Assembly: GCA_964467165.1 (NCBI GenBank)
Contig: CAYXOL010000015.1
Span: 1 to 64,000 of the forward strand
Length of the DNA stretch: 64,000 bases
Origin: Clostridium_AD sp964467165
Lineage (GTDB): Bacteria; Bacillota; Clostridia; Clostridiales; Clostridiaceae
Reading direction: 5' to 3'
A program made the translations under genes and the position numbers. Below, one piece after another: positions 26,283 through 36,307 of this stretch. Each line of letters begins with the position of its first letter. Within the stretch, counting starts at the first letter, position 1. The notes under the pieces were generated by a model. That model did not search any database. It was not told where the DNA came from and was given only the letters and a program-made list of their open reading frames with translations.

Positions 26283-27608
26283 TTACCTTTTAATAAATTT
26301 CTTATACCACATGCCACTATCTTTCATAATTCTTTCTTGAGTATCATAATTTACATACACCATGCCAAAACGTTTTGAATAACCAAAGGCCCATTCAAAA
26401 TTATCCATGAAGGACCATAAATAATACCCTTTAAGATTTCCACCTTCAGCTATAAATTTTTGCATAACCTGAAGATGAGCCTTCATAAAGTCTATTCTAT
26501 CTAAGTCATGAATTTTATTATCTTCTGTGACCTTATCATGAAAAGCTGCCCCATTTTCAGTAATGTATAGTGGGATATCTGTATATTCATCCTTGATTCT
26601 TATAAGCAATTCATACAATGCATTAGGATCAATTTCCCATCCCATTTGGGTTTTCTTCTTTCCACCATCAATGCCCTTAAACTTAAGTTCGGACTCCTCT
26701 GAATATTCAAACTTACCACTACTGTAATAGTTGATACCTAAAAAATCAATATCAGTGGCTATAATATCTAAATCACCCTTCCAAATAAAATCTAGTTTTC
26801 CAACCATTCCTTCATATAATTCAAGCATATCTTTTGGATAGCTACCCTTAAGTACTGGGTCCAAAAACCATCTATTTACGAATCCATCACTTGTTTTTGT
26901 GGCTATTATATCCTGCTGCTTTTCCGAAGCCTCACAAGCTGGTGTTAAATTTAAAGCAATTCCTATAGTACTGTTTTCAAATTGAAACTTTCTAAAAGCT
27001 CTTACTACTTGGCCATGAGATAACAATAAATGGTGCGAAACCATTAATGCTTTTTTCAGATCTGTATTTCCTGGTGCATGTACTCCTATGTAATTTCCAA
27101 GCAAAGCTGCGCAAAATGGTTCATTATGGGTTATCCACAAAGATACATCATGTCCCAATTCTTGAAAGACCTTTATGCAATAATCCTTAAACCAAGACAC
27201 ACAATCTCTATTTTCCCATCCACCTAAATCCTGAGCCCATTGTGGCAAATCCCAATGATATAAGGTTATAGCTGGAATGATTTTTTTCTCTTTTAATTCC
27301 CTTATTATATCTTTATAAAATTCTATTCCCTCTTTGTTATATCCATCCTTTGACGGGAATATTCTTGGCCAAGAAATAGAAAGTCTATAGGAGTCTACAC
27401 CTATTTCTTTTAAAATATTTATATCTTCTTTAAACCTATGGTAATGATCACAGGCTATGTCTCCTGTATCTCCATTATAGGTTCTCCCTTGAGTTTTTGA
27501 AAAAGTATCCCAAATAGAGGGCGTTCTTCCACCTTCATTAAATCCACCCTCTATTTGATAGGCAGCTGTAGCTGTTCCAAATATAAAATCATTTTTAAAT
27601 TTATCCAT
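26283..27608 (-). CDS. Glycoside hydrolase family 1 beta-glucosidase
   Basis: A cytoplasmic 441-residue GH1 enzyme with no signal peptide. The acid/base Glu lies in THNEPFC and the nucleophile in YITENGAAF; the family N-terminus FIFGTATAAYQIEGG is present. There is no sign of the phosphate-binding residues that would make it a 6-phospho enzyme, but this is not decisive. It is the last gene after two ABC permeases and their binding protein, so it probably hydrolyses imported beta-glucosides or cello-oligosaccharides. AGGAGG precedes the ATG. Confidence 0.93.
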   Translation of the reverse strand: MDKFKNDFIFGTATAAYQIEGGFNEGGRTPSIWDTFSKTQGRTYNGDTGDIACDHYHRFKEDINILKEIGVDSYRLSISWPRIFPSKDGYNKEGIEFYKDIIRELKEKKIIPAITLYHWDLPQWAQDLGGWENRDCVSWFKDYCIKVFQELGHDVSLWITHNEPFCAALLGNYIGVHAPGNTDLKKALMVSHHLLLSHGQVVRAFRKFQFENSTIGIALNLTPACEASEKQQDIIATKTSDGFVNRWFLDPVLKGSYPKDMLELYEGMVGKLDFIWKGDLDIIATDIDFLGINYYSSGKFEYSEESELKFKGIDGGKKKTQMGWEIDPNALYELLIRIKDEYTDIPLYITENGAAFHDKVTEDNKIHDLDRIDFMKAHLQVMQKFIAEGGNLKGYYLWSFMDNFEWAFGYSKRFGMVYVNYDTQERIMKDSGMWYKKFIKR

Positions 27609-27660
27609 CTTTATGCCTCCTGTTTAAACGATGATGAGGTAAACTAAGTACTTATAAAAA

Positions 27661-28521
27661 TTATCCCTTTACTCCACCTATTGTAAGACCCCCAACTATT
27701 TTCTTTGATAAGAAAATAAATGCTACCATTATAGGCACAATAGAAATAGCTACACCGGCAAAAACAGCACCATACTCTGTTTGATAGGTCCCTCTAGCTA
27801 GCATTACCATTATTGGAAGTGTAAATTTCTTAGGATCAAATAGTAATATAAGTGGTATCAAAAAGTTGTTCCAAGTGCTAATAAAAGTAAATATAGACAT
27901 TGTAGCAACAGATGGAAAAATTAAAGGTAAAACTATTCTATTAAATATTTTAAATTCATTACATCCATCTATTCTAGCAGCTTCTATAAGGGATTCACTA
28001 ATTGCTCCATCTGTATATCCTTTAATAAAAAACACAGCTGCTGGGCTTGCAATAGCTGGTACTATTAGTGGTAAATAAGAATCTAACAATTTTAGATTTT
28101 TCACTAATTGAAATAACCCTATCATACCTAATTGTGAAGGTATCATCATTGTTCCCAGTAGTATCCAGAAAAGAATCTTATTACCTTTAAATTTAAATTT
28201 AGAAAACCCATAGGCAGTTAATGCACTAAAATAGCCACTTACAACGGTAACTGAGCTTGCTATAATCAAACTGTTAAAGAGACCATTCCAAATCGGTTGA
28301 CTCTCTAGTAGCCTTTTATAATTTGCAATAAAAGCAGTACCAGGTTTTAGAGACAAGGTTGTAGCTATTTCACCATTAGTATGGGTTGCATTAATTATCA
28401 TAATAAAAAATGGCAAAAAACACATAATAGCAAGTGCTAGCAAAGCTATATATAAAACTGATTTCTTTATAATCCTACTTATTGATTTTGTATTTGCTTT
28501 TAATACATTATTATTTTCCAT
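27661..28521 (-). CDS. Sugar ABC transporter permease (MalG-like)
   Basis: A 286-residue inner-membrane permease of the carbohydrate uptake family 1. It has six predicted helices and the EAA loop around EAARIDGCNEFKIFNRIVLPL, which contacts the ATPase. It pairs with the MalF-like permease immediately upstream (11-base gap). GAGGTGG precedes the ATG. The transporter ATPase is not encoded here. Confidence 0.93.
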   Translation of the reverse strand: MENNNVLKANTKSISRIIKKSVLYIALLALAIMCFLPFFIMIINATHTNGEIATTLSLKPGTAFIANYKRLLESQPIWNGLFNSLIIASSVTVVSGYFSALTAYGFSKFKFKGNKILFWILLGTMMIPSQLGMIGLFQLVKNLKLLDSYLPLIVPAIASPAAVFFIKGYTDGAISESLIEAARIDGCNEFKIFNRIVLPLIFPSVATMSIFTFISTWNNFLIPLILLFDPKKFTLPIMVMLARGTYQTEYGAVFAGVAISIVPIMVAFIFLSKKIVGGLTIGGVKG

Positions 28522-28532
28522 CTATACCACCT

Positions 28533-29429
28533 CTATTCGTAATCTGCATTTCTGTTTATAAATTTAAAAGATATTAGGGCAAATACAAGTATAATTATAA
28601 ATAATGCATATCCCACAGCAGCACCATAACCATAGTTATTGTTTACAAATGCAGTTCTATAAAGATACATAACCATTGTCATAGTTGCATTATTAGGATC
28701 TCCTGCCCCTCTTGATAGTGCGTAAGGTATATCAAAGGATTGCATTCCTCCTATTAATGAGGTTATAAAAGAAAATAAAATTGTGGGCCGAAGTAGTGGG
28801 ATCGTAATCGACCAAAAGGATTGTATTTTAGAGGCTCCATCAACAGTTGCAGCTTCATAAAGCTCTTCTGGTATATTTTTCATTCCAGCCATAAATATTA
28901 ACATGCTATATCCAAACCACATCCAAAATGAAGTAAGTGACACTATTCCTCTAGAGTACCCTTCGCTCATGAGAAAGTTTATTGGTTCCTTTATTAGATG
29001 CATACTCATTAATATTTTATTTACAGATCCAGCTTGCCAATCAAACAAGAATGCAAATAAAATACCAATTGAAGTTGCAGTAACCAAATTTGGGAAGAAA
29101 TATACAGCTCTAAAAATATCTTTCCCTTTTAATCTTGCTTCATTTAATAGTACAGCTAAGGTTAATGCTAAAATCATTTGAGGAATAACTCCTCCTAGCC
29201 ACATTATCCAGGTATTAGCTATGGTCTTTATAAAAATTTTATCCGAAAACAATCTTGCGTAATTTGCAAGACCTACAAATTTAACATTTTTCGACATACC
29301 GTCCCACTTAATAAAACTAACATAAAAAGAATATATCATTGGATATAATTGAAAAATTAAAAATGTTATAAAAAATGGAGCGATAAAAAACAGTCCGAAT
29401 TTTTCTTTGTTTATTTTACCTTTAGCCAA
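28533..29429 (-). CDS. Sugar ABC transporter permease (MalF-like)
   Basis: A 298-residue permease with six predicted helices and the EAA loop EAATVDGASKIQSFWSITIPLL. The start is a TTG seven bases after AGGGGGTG. It is separated from the upstream binding-protein gene by 84 bases holding a hairpin that probably lowers its expression relative to the binding protein. Confidence 0.93.
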   Translation of the reverse strand: MAKGKINKEKFGLFFIAPFFITFLIFQLYPMIYSFYVSFIKWDGMSKNVKFVGLANYARLFSDKIFIKTIANTWIMWLGGVIPQMILALTLAVLLNEARLKGKDIFRAVYFFPNLVTATSIGILFAFLFDWQAGSVNKILMSMHLIKEPINFLMSEGYSRGIVSLTSFWMWFGYSMLIFMAGMKNIPEELYEAATVDGASKIQSFWSITIPLLRPTILFSFITSLIGGMQSFDIPYALSRGAGDPNNATMTMVMYLYRTAFVNNNYGYGAAVGYALFIIILVFALISFKFINRNADYE

Positions 29430-29448
29430 AGTAACACCCCCTAATTCA

Positions 29449-29483
29449 AAAGCCTTATTAAATACATACAGTTAATAAGGCTT
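29449..29483 (-). terminator. Intercistronic hairpin between binding protein and permeases
   Basis: AAGCCTTATT and AATAAGGCTT pair across a 14-base loop. On the minus strand only four T and a G follow, so partial termination or mRNA end protection of the binding-protein message is likely rather than full stop. Confidence 0.6.
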
Positions 29484-29513
29484 TTTTTATTTACTTTTAA
29501 AATGTTTTATTAA

Positions 29514-30869
29514 TTAATCTACTTGCATATCAGGGTATGCACTTTTTACAGCAGCTTTAAAAGCTTTAAGCATTGCATCTTTTGATGCTGTTTTACCTAA
29601 AATTAATAAGTCTACTTCTTTGTTCCAAGCATTATTAATAGTATCATCATATTCCGTGAATAATTTACCATTAACTCCCTTAACAAGTTCTGTATATGCT
29701 TTGTATACATTTTGTCCCTTTAGATATTTATTATTTCCATCAGCAGAGTTTGATAATGCCGCTTGAACATCTGTATTATTCATGAAATCACCCTTATCTT
29801 TAGCCTGTGCTGCCATGAAGTCTGCATCTGAAGTTATATACTTAACAAACTGCCAAGCATTTTCTTTTTCTTTACTCTTACTTGATACTCCAAGCCAAGT
29901 TCCGCCCCAGTAGTAAGGTGTTGGCGCTTGTACGAATGCATAGTCTCCTTCATTCTTTGGAGCATTTATTCCTAAAACAAAAGGAAGTCCCCATGTTGGA
30001 AGCATGTATCCAAATGTAGTTTTATCTGACATAGATCCAGTCCAAGCTGGTGTCCATTGATTAAATTTAGCATCTAAACCTTCTTTTCTAATTTTAGTTG
30101 CTTGATCAATATAATCTATCATCTTTTGATCTATAACTAATTTATTATCTTTTACCCAGCCCTCAGTACGACTACCAATAGCAACGTTTACTAATTCATT
30201 ATATCCAGCTAATAGTTTGACAGCTCCTGAACTTTTCTCTTTAAGCGTTTGGCCGAGTTTGATAAAGTCTTCTGTAGTTGTCATCATTTTTTGGATATCT
30301 TCTGGATTATCTGTGCCAAGGTATTGCTTTGCAATGCTTCTCTTATAGAAGAATCCACCTGGAGTTGCCTGCCAAGTTAAAGCTCTAATTGACTTATCTT
30401 CATCATTTCTTCCCAAATCTATAGTATATGGTACCATTTTGCCTATAAGTGTTTCTGCATTATACGGTGCTTTTGACAGATCCTCATAAAAATCTAAATT
30501 TGTAAATTTCTTTACATAAGCAGCCTCCGATAAGAATACATCAGGTACACCCACGCCAGCACTCATTGTAGATGAAATCTTAGTTGTATACGCACTATTG
30601 TCATTAGGTATTGATACAAGTTCTACTTTAATATTAGGATAAACTTTATTAAATTTATCTATGATACCTAAATCTTTAAGTTCAGTATTCCAGGACCAAA
30701 TTTTTATAGTACCTTTATAATCTGCCGGTGCCTTATTAACCACGGCAGCTGTTTCTGTTGTTGCCTTAGGTTCCTCTGTTGTTGCTTTACCACAACCAGT
30801 GAACATTGAAGTAACCATTAGTGTTGATAGTGCTAATAATGCGATTTTCTTCAAATAATTTTTTTTCAT
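29514..30869 (-). CDS. Sugar ABC transporter substrate-binding lipoprotein
   Basis: A 451-residue family 1 extracellular solute-binding protein. A lysine-rich start and hydrophobic core end at a lipobox-like MFTGC, so it should be lipid-anchored by Lgt. The mature part has the bilobed binding-protein pattern (GTIKIWSWNTEL near its start, AWQFVKYITSD towards the end). Gene context (GH1, GH94, LacI) suggests beta-glucan oligosaccharides such as cellobiose. It heads a four-gene operon with two permeases and GH1. A LacI-type operator lies about 80 bases upstream of its start. Confidence 0.92.
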   Translation of the reverse strand: MKKNYLKKIALLALSTLMVTSMFTGCGKATTEEPKATTETAAVVNKAPADYKGTIKIWSWNTELKDLGIIDKFNKVYPNIKVELVSIPNDNSAYTTKISSTMSAGVGVPDVFLSEAAYVKKFTNLDFYEDLSKAPYNAETLIGKMVPYTIDLGRNDEDKSIRALTWQATPGGFFYKRSIAKQYLGTDNPEDIQKMMTTTEDFIKLGQTLKEKSSGAVKLLAGYNELVNVAIGSRTEGWVKDNKLVIDQKMIDYIDQATKIRKEGLDAKFNQWTPAWTGSMSDKTTFGYMLPTWGLPFVLGINAPKNEGDYAFVQAPTPYYWGGTWLGVSSKSKEKENAWQFVKYITSDADFMAAQAKDKGDFMNNTDVQAALSNSADGNNKYLKGQNVYKAYTELVKGVNGKLFTEYDDTINNAWNKEVDLLILGKTASKDAMLKAFKAAVKSAYPDMQVD

Positions 30870-30927
30870 TATTGTCCCCCCTTAAATATTTGGTTTATCT
30901 ATTAATAAATAACACCCTTAAAAAGAT

Positions 30928-30965
30928 ATTATAATACTAATTATTTAAAATAAACTCGTGTTTAT
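30928..30965 (-). promoter_or_regulatory. Operator and -10 box for the binding-protein operon
   Basis: TAAACTCGTGTTTAT (30951 to 30965) is a near palindrome that matches two other sites in this locus. On the minus strand a TATAAT (30933 to 30928) lies about 17 bases downstream, so the operator would overlap the -35 region; I see no good -35 box. The local LacI-family regulator is the likely ligand. Confidence 0.55.
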
Positions 30966-30993
30966 TGTCGATTAAAAGAAAATGTAAAACAGT

Positions 30994-32031
30994 TTACTTT
31001 AAAGTTCTACATGAATTTCTATGGATCAAATCAATAGGTAAGGTATAATTTGCTGAAAAATTTGAATTATTCTCTATGGATGTAATTAGCGTATTTGTTG
31101 CTATTGACGCCATTTCCAGTAAATCCATTTTTACGGTTGTTAGTGATGGACTTACATACCTGGAAACCTCTATATCATCAAATCCAACTATAGATATATC
31201 TTCTGGTACTTTTAGATTAGCTTCATCAATAGCTTGCAATGCTCCTATAGCCATATTGTCATTCCCACAAAATATTGCAGTAGGGATTTCCTTTTGAAGC
31301 AATTTTTTTGCAGCGTTATAACCTCCAATGATGGTAAAATCACCTTTAACAATTAAGTTGTTCTTTACAGTTATCCCCGCATCTGTTAGTGCTTTTTTAT
31401 AAGCGTCCAATCTTTCTATAGCAGATAAGTGCTCTGATACTCCTACAATATGCGCAATTTTAGAATGTCCAAGTCCTATTAAATAACTAGTAGCCTTGTA
31501 TGCTCCGGAATAATTATCAGCATTCACAATTATACATTTTGAATAGATTTCTTCGTCTAGTTTTACAGATTGATCCAAAAGGGCCACCCTATAACCAGAA
31601 TTTATAATTTCTTTTATTTCCGGCTCTCCATTTTTCTCTCCAATAAAGATGCCACCTGATATAGTTTTATTATAAAAAGTTTCTTTTACCTTTTTATAAT
31701 CCTTTTGTTTACTTACTATTGAAACAAGTACGTTATAACCCATTTTGCTTGCGTTATCTATAACCGATGCCAAAAATGGTGAAAAGTAAGAACTACCAGT
31801 AACCTGTTTACCGTTAGAATCTACCTTCATATCAATTATAAAAAGACCAATCACTCTATTTTTAGCTCCTGCAAGCATTCTAGCTGATGCGTGTGGCACA
31901 TAATTGTTTTCCTTTATTATTCCTTGAATTCTTTTTCTAGTTTCTTCTGGAACGTTATCATAATTATTAATTACCCTGGAAACAGTGCTTCTTGAAACTC
32001 CTGCAATTTTTGCTATGTCTATACTGTTCAT
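30994..32031 (-). CDS. LacI-family transcriptional regulator
   Basis: A 345-residue repressor. The N-terminal helix-turn-helix and hinge (MNSIDIAKIAGVSRSTVSRV to ASARMLAGAKN) is followed by a periplasmic-binding-protein-like ligand domain with GFDDIEVSRYVSPSLTTV. The start MNSID follows AGGGGTG by about six bases; an upstream in-frame start would add six residues. A palindrome TAAACGCGTGTTTAT lies in its own promoter region, and similar sites precede the binding-protein operon and the cellobiose-phosphorylase-like gene, so these are its probable targets. Confidence 0.93.
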   Translation of the reverse strand: MNSIDIAKIAGVSRSTVSRVINNYDNVPEETRKRIQGIIKENNYVPHASARMLAGAKNRVIGLFIIDMKVDSNGKQVTGSSYFSPFLASVIDNASKMGYNVLVSIVSKQKDYKKVKETFYNKTISGGIFIGEKNGEPEIKEIINSGYRVALLDQSVKLDEEIYSKCIIVNADNYSGAYKATSYLIGLGHSKIAHIVGVSEHLSAIERLDAYKKALTDAGITVKNNLIVKGDFTIIGGYNAAKKLLQKEIPTAIFCGNDNMAIGALQAIDEANLKVPEDISIVGFDDIEVSRYVSPSLTTVKMDLLEMASIATNTLITSIENNSNFSANYTLPIDLIHRNSCRTLK

Positions 32032-32055
32032 ATCCACACCCCTTCTCAACGTTTT

Positions 32056-32070
32056 TAAACGCGTGTTTAT
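32056..32070. promoter_or_regulatory. LacI-type operator upstream of its own gene
   Basis: TAAACGCGTGTTTAT is a near-perfect palindrome with a central CG, the hallmark of LacI/CcpA-family sites. It lies 25 bases before the lacI-family start, just after a TATATT/TATAAA promoter-like stretch on the minus strand, which fits autorepression. Confidence 0.6.
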
Positions 32071-32205
32071 AATATAACAATACCTTATTTTGTAATACTT
32101 TTCAAGTACCTATAAGTTCATTTTTCTTTGAATAGTCTAGTTTAAATTCTGTTTACTTCATTTATATCCATATTACTCTGTTTTTCAAGAAAATCGTTTA
32201 CATAT

Positions 32206-34644
32206 TTATATTCCCATTTCTATTTCTACTTTATGTTCGGCTCCATCACCAAACAGTGGTAGTATTTCCTGCTTTATAACTTTTCCATCTACTTTTATTA
32301 TTTTAACACCTTTTGAAACATGCTGCGGATTTTTCACTTCAATATTGTAGGTATCACCCCTATACACACGTGCAACATTAAATCCATCCATTGAACTAGG
32401 AACACAAGGATTTACACTCAGTCCATCATATTCTGGTTTAACCCCTAATATCCACTGTGTAATTGCAAAATAATTCCATGCAGCTGTGCCTGTAAGCCAA
32501 GAATTTTTGGCCTCTCCATATCTTATTGCATCTTTCCCAGCTATCATTTGTGAATAAACATATGGTTCAGTTCTATGGATTTCACTTATTTCTTCAACAT
32601 AGGCTGGAGCTATTTTTTTATATAAATCAAAGGCTCTATCTCCTCTACCTAAAACAGTTTCTGCAATCATTATCCATGGATTGTTGTGACAAAAAATACC
32701 TCCATTTTCTTTATAGCCTGGTGGATAAGATGAAATTTCACCAATGTTTACATCATACTTACTATAAGAAGGGGCTTGAAGCATTATCCCATACTTAGTA
32801 TCCAATCTTTCCTTAACAGAATTTAAAGCTTTCAGTGCTAGTCCTTCCTCTACACCAATACCTGCCATTACGCAAAAACCTTGTGATTCTATATATATCT
32901 GCCCTTCTTCACATTCTTTACTCCCGACTTTATTACCAAAAGCATCGTATGCTCGTAAAAACCACTGTCCATCAAATCCCTTTTCTAGAACAGTTTTTCT
33001 CATTTGATCAATATGATTTTGTGCAGTTGTTGCTTCTTTATTTAGACCTCGCCTCTTGCATAACTCTACATATTCAGCACCAATAAACACAAACATTCCA
33101 GCTATTAGAACTGACTCCGCAACTCTCCCATCTGGATCTCCAAAGGTTTGAAAGGACTCATCCGGTTCACTGGAAAAACAATTTAAATTTAAACAATCAT
33201 TCCAGTCAGCTCTTCCGATTAAGGGAAGTCCATTAGGTCCAAGATTATTGATAACGTGATAAAAAGATCGTTTTAGATGTTCCATTAAGGTGTCTTTTAT
33301 ACTATCATCACAATTAAAAGCCACGTGTTCATCAAGTATATTAAAATCTCCAGTTTCTTTTATATATGCAGCTGTACCTAAGATTAACCATAAGGGATCA
33401 TCGTTAAATCCACCTCCAACCTCAAAGTTACCTTTTTTAGTTAGTGGTTGATATTGATGATACGCTCCACCATCTTCAAATTGAGTTGCAGCTATATCTA
33501 ATATTCGCTCCCTTGCTCTTTCAGGAATTTGATGTACAAATCCAAGTAAATCCTGATTAGAATCCCTGAAACCCATTCCTCTCCCAATTCCAGACTCAAA
33601 ATATGATGCACTTCTAGACATATTAAAAGTTACCATGCACTGATAAGGATTCCATATATTAACCATACGGTTTAACTTTTCATCCTCACTGTTTATACTG
33701 TATTTTGATAATAAATTTAACCAATATTTGCTTAGCGCCTCAAGTCCAGCTTCTACCTGAAGGTCCGTGCTAAATTTAGATATCATAGATTTCGCCACAG
33801 TTTTATTAATAACACCAGGACTTTCCCACTTTTCTTCTTCCTGATTTTCTACATAACCAATTATAAAGATCAAACTCGTTTCCTCACCCGGCTTAAGTGT
33901 TAATACCTTACTGTGAGAGCCTATAGGTGACCATCCACTAGCTACAGAATTACTGGATTTACATTGAGTAACTACTTGTGGTGAATCAAAACCATTGTAG
34001 AGGCCAAGAAACGATTCTCTATCACTATCAAATCCATCTATATCTGCATTCACGCTGTAAAAGGCATAATGATTCCGTCTTTCTCTATATTCGGTTTTAT
34101 GGTAAATTACAGAATTATCTATTTCCACTTCCCCAGTACTAAAGTTTCTTTGGAAATTAGTCATATCATCATAAGCATTCCATAAACAGAACTCAATAAA
34201 CGAAAAAATTGTAATTTCTTTTGTGTCACTTGAGGTATTCTTTATTTTAAGTCTATTTACTTCTCCATGATACTCTAAAGGCACAAACATCAACTGTTCA
34301 GCTTCAATACCATTTCTTTGACTTTTAATTTTAGTGTAGCCAAGTCCGTGTCTGCATTCATAGGACTCTAATTCAGTTTTTACTGGCATGTATCCCGGTG
34401 TCCAAACATCTCCTCCATCATTTATATAATAATACCTTCCCCCATTATCCACAGGTGCACTATTATACCTATACCTAGTCAGACGCCTTAGCCGCGCATC
34501 CTTATAAAAGCAATACCCACCGCTAGTATTTGAAACCAGTGAAAAAAAGTCCTCAGTTCCAAGATAATTAATCCATGGATAAGGAGTCTTAGGCGTTGTT
34601 ATAACATATTCTTTTTTTATATCGTCAAAATAACCATATTTCAT
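32206..34644 (-). CDS. GH94 phosphorylase, cellobiose phosphorylase-like
   Basis: Cleaves cellobiose with phosphate to glucose 1-phosphate and glucose in the cytoplasm. The 812-residue protein matches the length of clostridial cellobiose phosphorylases and has the GH94 features: N-terminal beta-sandwich starting MKYGYFDD, the GMGFRDSNQDLLG segment, the catalytic Asp region RADWNDCLNL, and the GGIFCHNNPW segment. No signal peptide. It has its own operator, and the phosphohexomutase gene upstream would use its sugar phosphate. Confidence 0.9.
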   Translation of the reverse strand: MKYGYFDDIKKEYVITTPKTPYPWINYLGTEDFFSLVSNTSGGYCFYKDARLRRLTRYRYNSAPVDNGGRYYYINDGGDVWTPGYMPVKTELESYECRHGLGYTKIKSQRNGIEAEQLMFVPLEYHGEVNRLKIKNTSSDTKEITIFSFIEFCLWNAYDDMTNFQRNFSTGEVEIDNSVIYHKTEYRERRNHYAFYSVNADIDGFDSDRESFLGLYNGFDSPQVVTQCKSSNSVASGWSPIGSHSKVLTLKPGEETSLIFIIGYVENQEEEKWESPGVINKTVAKSMISKFSTDLQVEAGLEALSKYWLNLLSKYSINSEDEKLNRMVNIWNPYQCMVTFNMSRSASYFESGIGRGMGFRDSNQDLLGFVHQIPERARERILDIAATQFEDGGAYHQYQPLTKKGNFEVGGGFNDDPLWLILGTAAYIKETGDFNILDEHVAFNCDDSIKDTLMEHLKRSFYHVINNLGPNGLPLIGRADWNDCLNLNCFSSEPDESFQTFGDPDGRVAESVLIAGMFVFIGAEYVELCKRRGLNKEATTAQNHIDQMRKTVLEKGFDGQWFLRAYDAFGNKVGSKECEEGQIYIESQGFCVMAGIGVEEGLALKALNSVKERLDTKYGIMLQAPSYSKYDVNIGEISSYPPGYKENGGIFCHNNPWIMIAETVLGRGDRAFDLYKKIAPAYVEEISEIHRTEPYVYSQMIAGKDAIRYGEAKNSWLTGTAAWNYFAITQWILGVKPEYDGLSVNPCVPSSMDGFNVARVYRGDTYNIEVKNPQHVSKGVKIIKVDGKVIKQEILPLFGDGAEHKVEIEMGI

Positions 34645-34749
34645 TATTCATCCCCCTTATATTAGTACAATTCTATTTTATATAGAATATACAAATATAT
34701 CAATTATCATAGGAGCTAGAATTACCTCTATTGCATAGATTACATTTAA

Positions 34750-34763
34750 TTAACGCGCGTTTT
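34750..34763. promoter_or_regulatory. LacI-type operator upstream of the cellobiose-phosphorylase-like gene
   Basis: TTAACGCGCGTTTT contains the perfect palindrome AACGCGCGTT, matching the other two operators of the locus. It lies about 110 bases before the GH94 start and after the phosphohexomutase hairpin. Confidence 0.55.
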
Positions 34764-34784
34764 TGAGTTGTTTTATAGCTTTCT

Positions 34785-34823
34785 AAATTTAAAGGACAAT
34801 GATACCTAAAGTACCATTGTCCT
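34785..34823 (-). terminator. Weak terminator after the phosphohexomutase gene
   Basis: AGGACAATG and CATTGTCCT form a nine-base-pair stem with a 13-base loop. TTTAAATTT follows on the minus strand, so termination may be partial. Confidence 0.6.
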
Positions 34824-34873
34824 CTAATTATCCAGGTAACAAATCCTATTCTCCATTTACCTTATTAATCTAC

Positions 34874-36295
34874 TTATAAGTTTAAGAACTCTCTCATAGT
34901 GTTACTTATTTCATTGGCCCTAGCTTCATTTTCCATTTCAGAAAATATTCTTAGTAGTGGCTCTGTGCCAGAGAATCTTGCTATGATCCAGCCACCATTT
35001 CTAAAATACACCTTTACGCCATCCTCGTAGCTTGTTTTTTCCACTTGATAATCAAAATTTGGAATTAACTTATTCACAAAAAGTTTTGTTCTAATCTGCT
35101 CTTTCACTTCTAAGCTGAATTTATAATCGGATTCTGTCATGTAGAAATATCCATATTGTTGATGAATTTCTTCAAGTAATTCTGATAAACTTTTTCCTGT
35201 TACACTAAGCAATTCAATTAAAAGGCTTGCAGCAAATATTCCATCTTTCCCCTTAATATGACCACGAATAGTTAGTCCACCACTGCTTTCTCCTCCAATT
35301 AATGCATTCTTTTCTTCCATTTTTGAGCTTATATTTTTGAAACCAACTGGAACCTCATAGCACTGCTCACCAAAGCCCGCTGCTATTTTATCTAGGAGGT
35401 GAGTGGTTGCAAGATTTCTTACAACTCCACCCTTCCACCCCTTGTACTTTAATAAATAGTAATATAATATAGAAAGAATATCGTTTGGATGAATGAAGTT
35501 TCCTTTTTCATCTATGATTCCAAGTCTATCCGCATCTCCATCTGTTCCTATACCAATATCATATCCTTTTTCAATAACTAAATCCTTTAGCCTATGTAGT
35601 GTGTGGGTGCTTGGGGAAGGTAATCTTCCACCAAATAAGGTATCGTGTCTATTATTTATTATTTCAAGCTCACATCTTGCAGTTAAAAGTATAGTTTGAA
35701 GGCACGTCTTTGAAACTCCAAACATGGGGTCAAGAACTACCTTTAGTTTGCTATTTTTTATAGATTCCATATCTATCATGCTGATAATTGAATCTATAAA
35801 TTGGTTAAAGGGATCTATAATTTCAATTAAACCATCTGCTACTCCACTATCAAAGATAACAAGCTTAACATCAGCTATATTAATATTGCTTATAATTTCT
35901 TCAAGACTTCTTGTAACGTCTTCACTGGCATCTCTTCCACCCCTGGTGAATATTTTGAGTCCATTGTAATCCGCTGGGTTATGGCTAGCTGTTACAGCTG
36001 CCCCATAGTATGCGTCTAAACAATTCACAGTAAACATTATTAGGGGTGTAGGTGCAGCTTTTTCTACTAAAAAAACCTTTATTCCATTTCCAGCCATTAC
36101 TTCTGAAACCCATCTTGCCGCTTTATCAGATAAAAATCTGTTATCATAACCTACCACGAAACCGCTGTCATCACGTTTTTCATTTTTCATGTGGTTTGCA
36201 AGAGCTTGAGAAAGAAGTTGTACATTTTCTTTTGTAAAATCTTCACCTATAAAAGCTCTCCATCCCCCAGTACCAAATTTAATCATATTTTTCAC
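34874..36295 (-). CDS. Alpha-phosphohexomutase (phosphoglucomutase/phosphomannomutase family)
   Basis: Interconverts hexose 1- and 6-phosphates. The 473-residue protein has the phosphoserine loop TASHNPADYNG, the metal loop GTDGDADRLG, the sugar-binding GGESSGGL and the phosphate-binding RFSGTEPLLRI. Between two GH94 phosphorylase genes its natural role is to send glucose 1-phosphate (or GlcNAc 1-phosphate) into glycolysis. It lies 12 bases after the second GH94 gene and is surely cotranscribed with it. Confidence 0.92.
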   Translation of the reverse strand: MKNMIKFGTGGWRAFIGEDFTKENVQLLSQALANHMKNEKRDDSGFVVGYDNRFLSDKAARWVSEVMAGNGIKVFLVEKAAPTPLIMFTVNCLDAYYGAAVTASHNPADYNGLKIFTRGGRDASEDVTRSLEEIISNINIADVKLVIFDSGVADGLIEIIDPFNQFIDSIISMIDMESIKNSKLKVVLDPMFGVSKTCLQTILLTARCELEIINNRHDTLFGGRLPSPSTHTLHRLKDLVIEKGYDIGIGTDGDADRLGIIDEKGNFIHPNDILSILYYYLLKYKGWKGGVVRNLATTHLLDKIAAGFGEQCYEVPVGFKNISSKMEEKNALIGGESSGGLTIRGHIKGKDGIFAASLLIELLSVTGKSLSELLEEIHQQYGYFYMTESDYKFSLEVKEQIRTKLFVNKLIPNFDYQVEKTSYEDGVKVYFRNGGWIIARFSGTEPLLRIFSEMENEARANEISNTMREFLNL

Positions 36296-36307
36296 TCCTT
36301 CGCTAAT

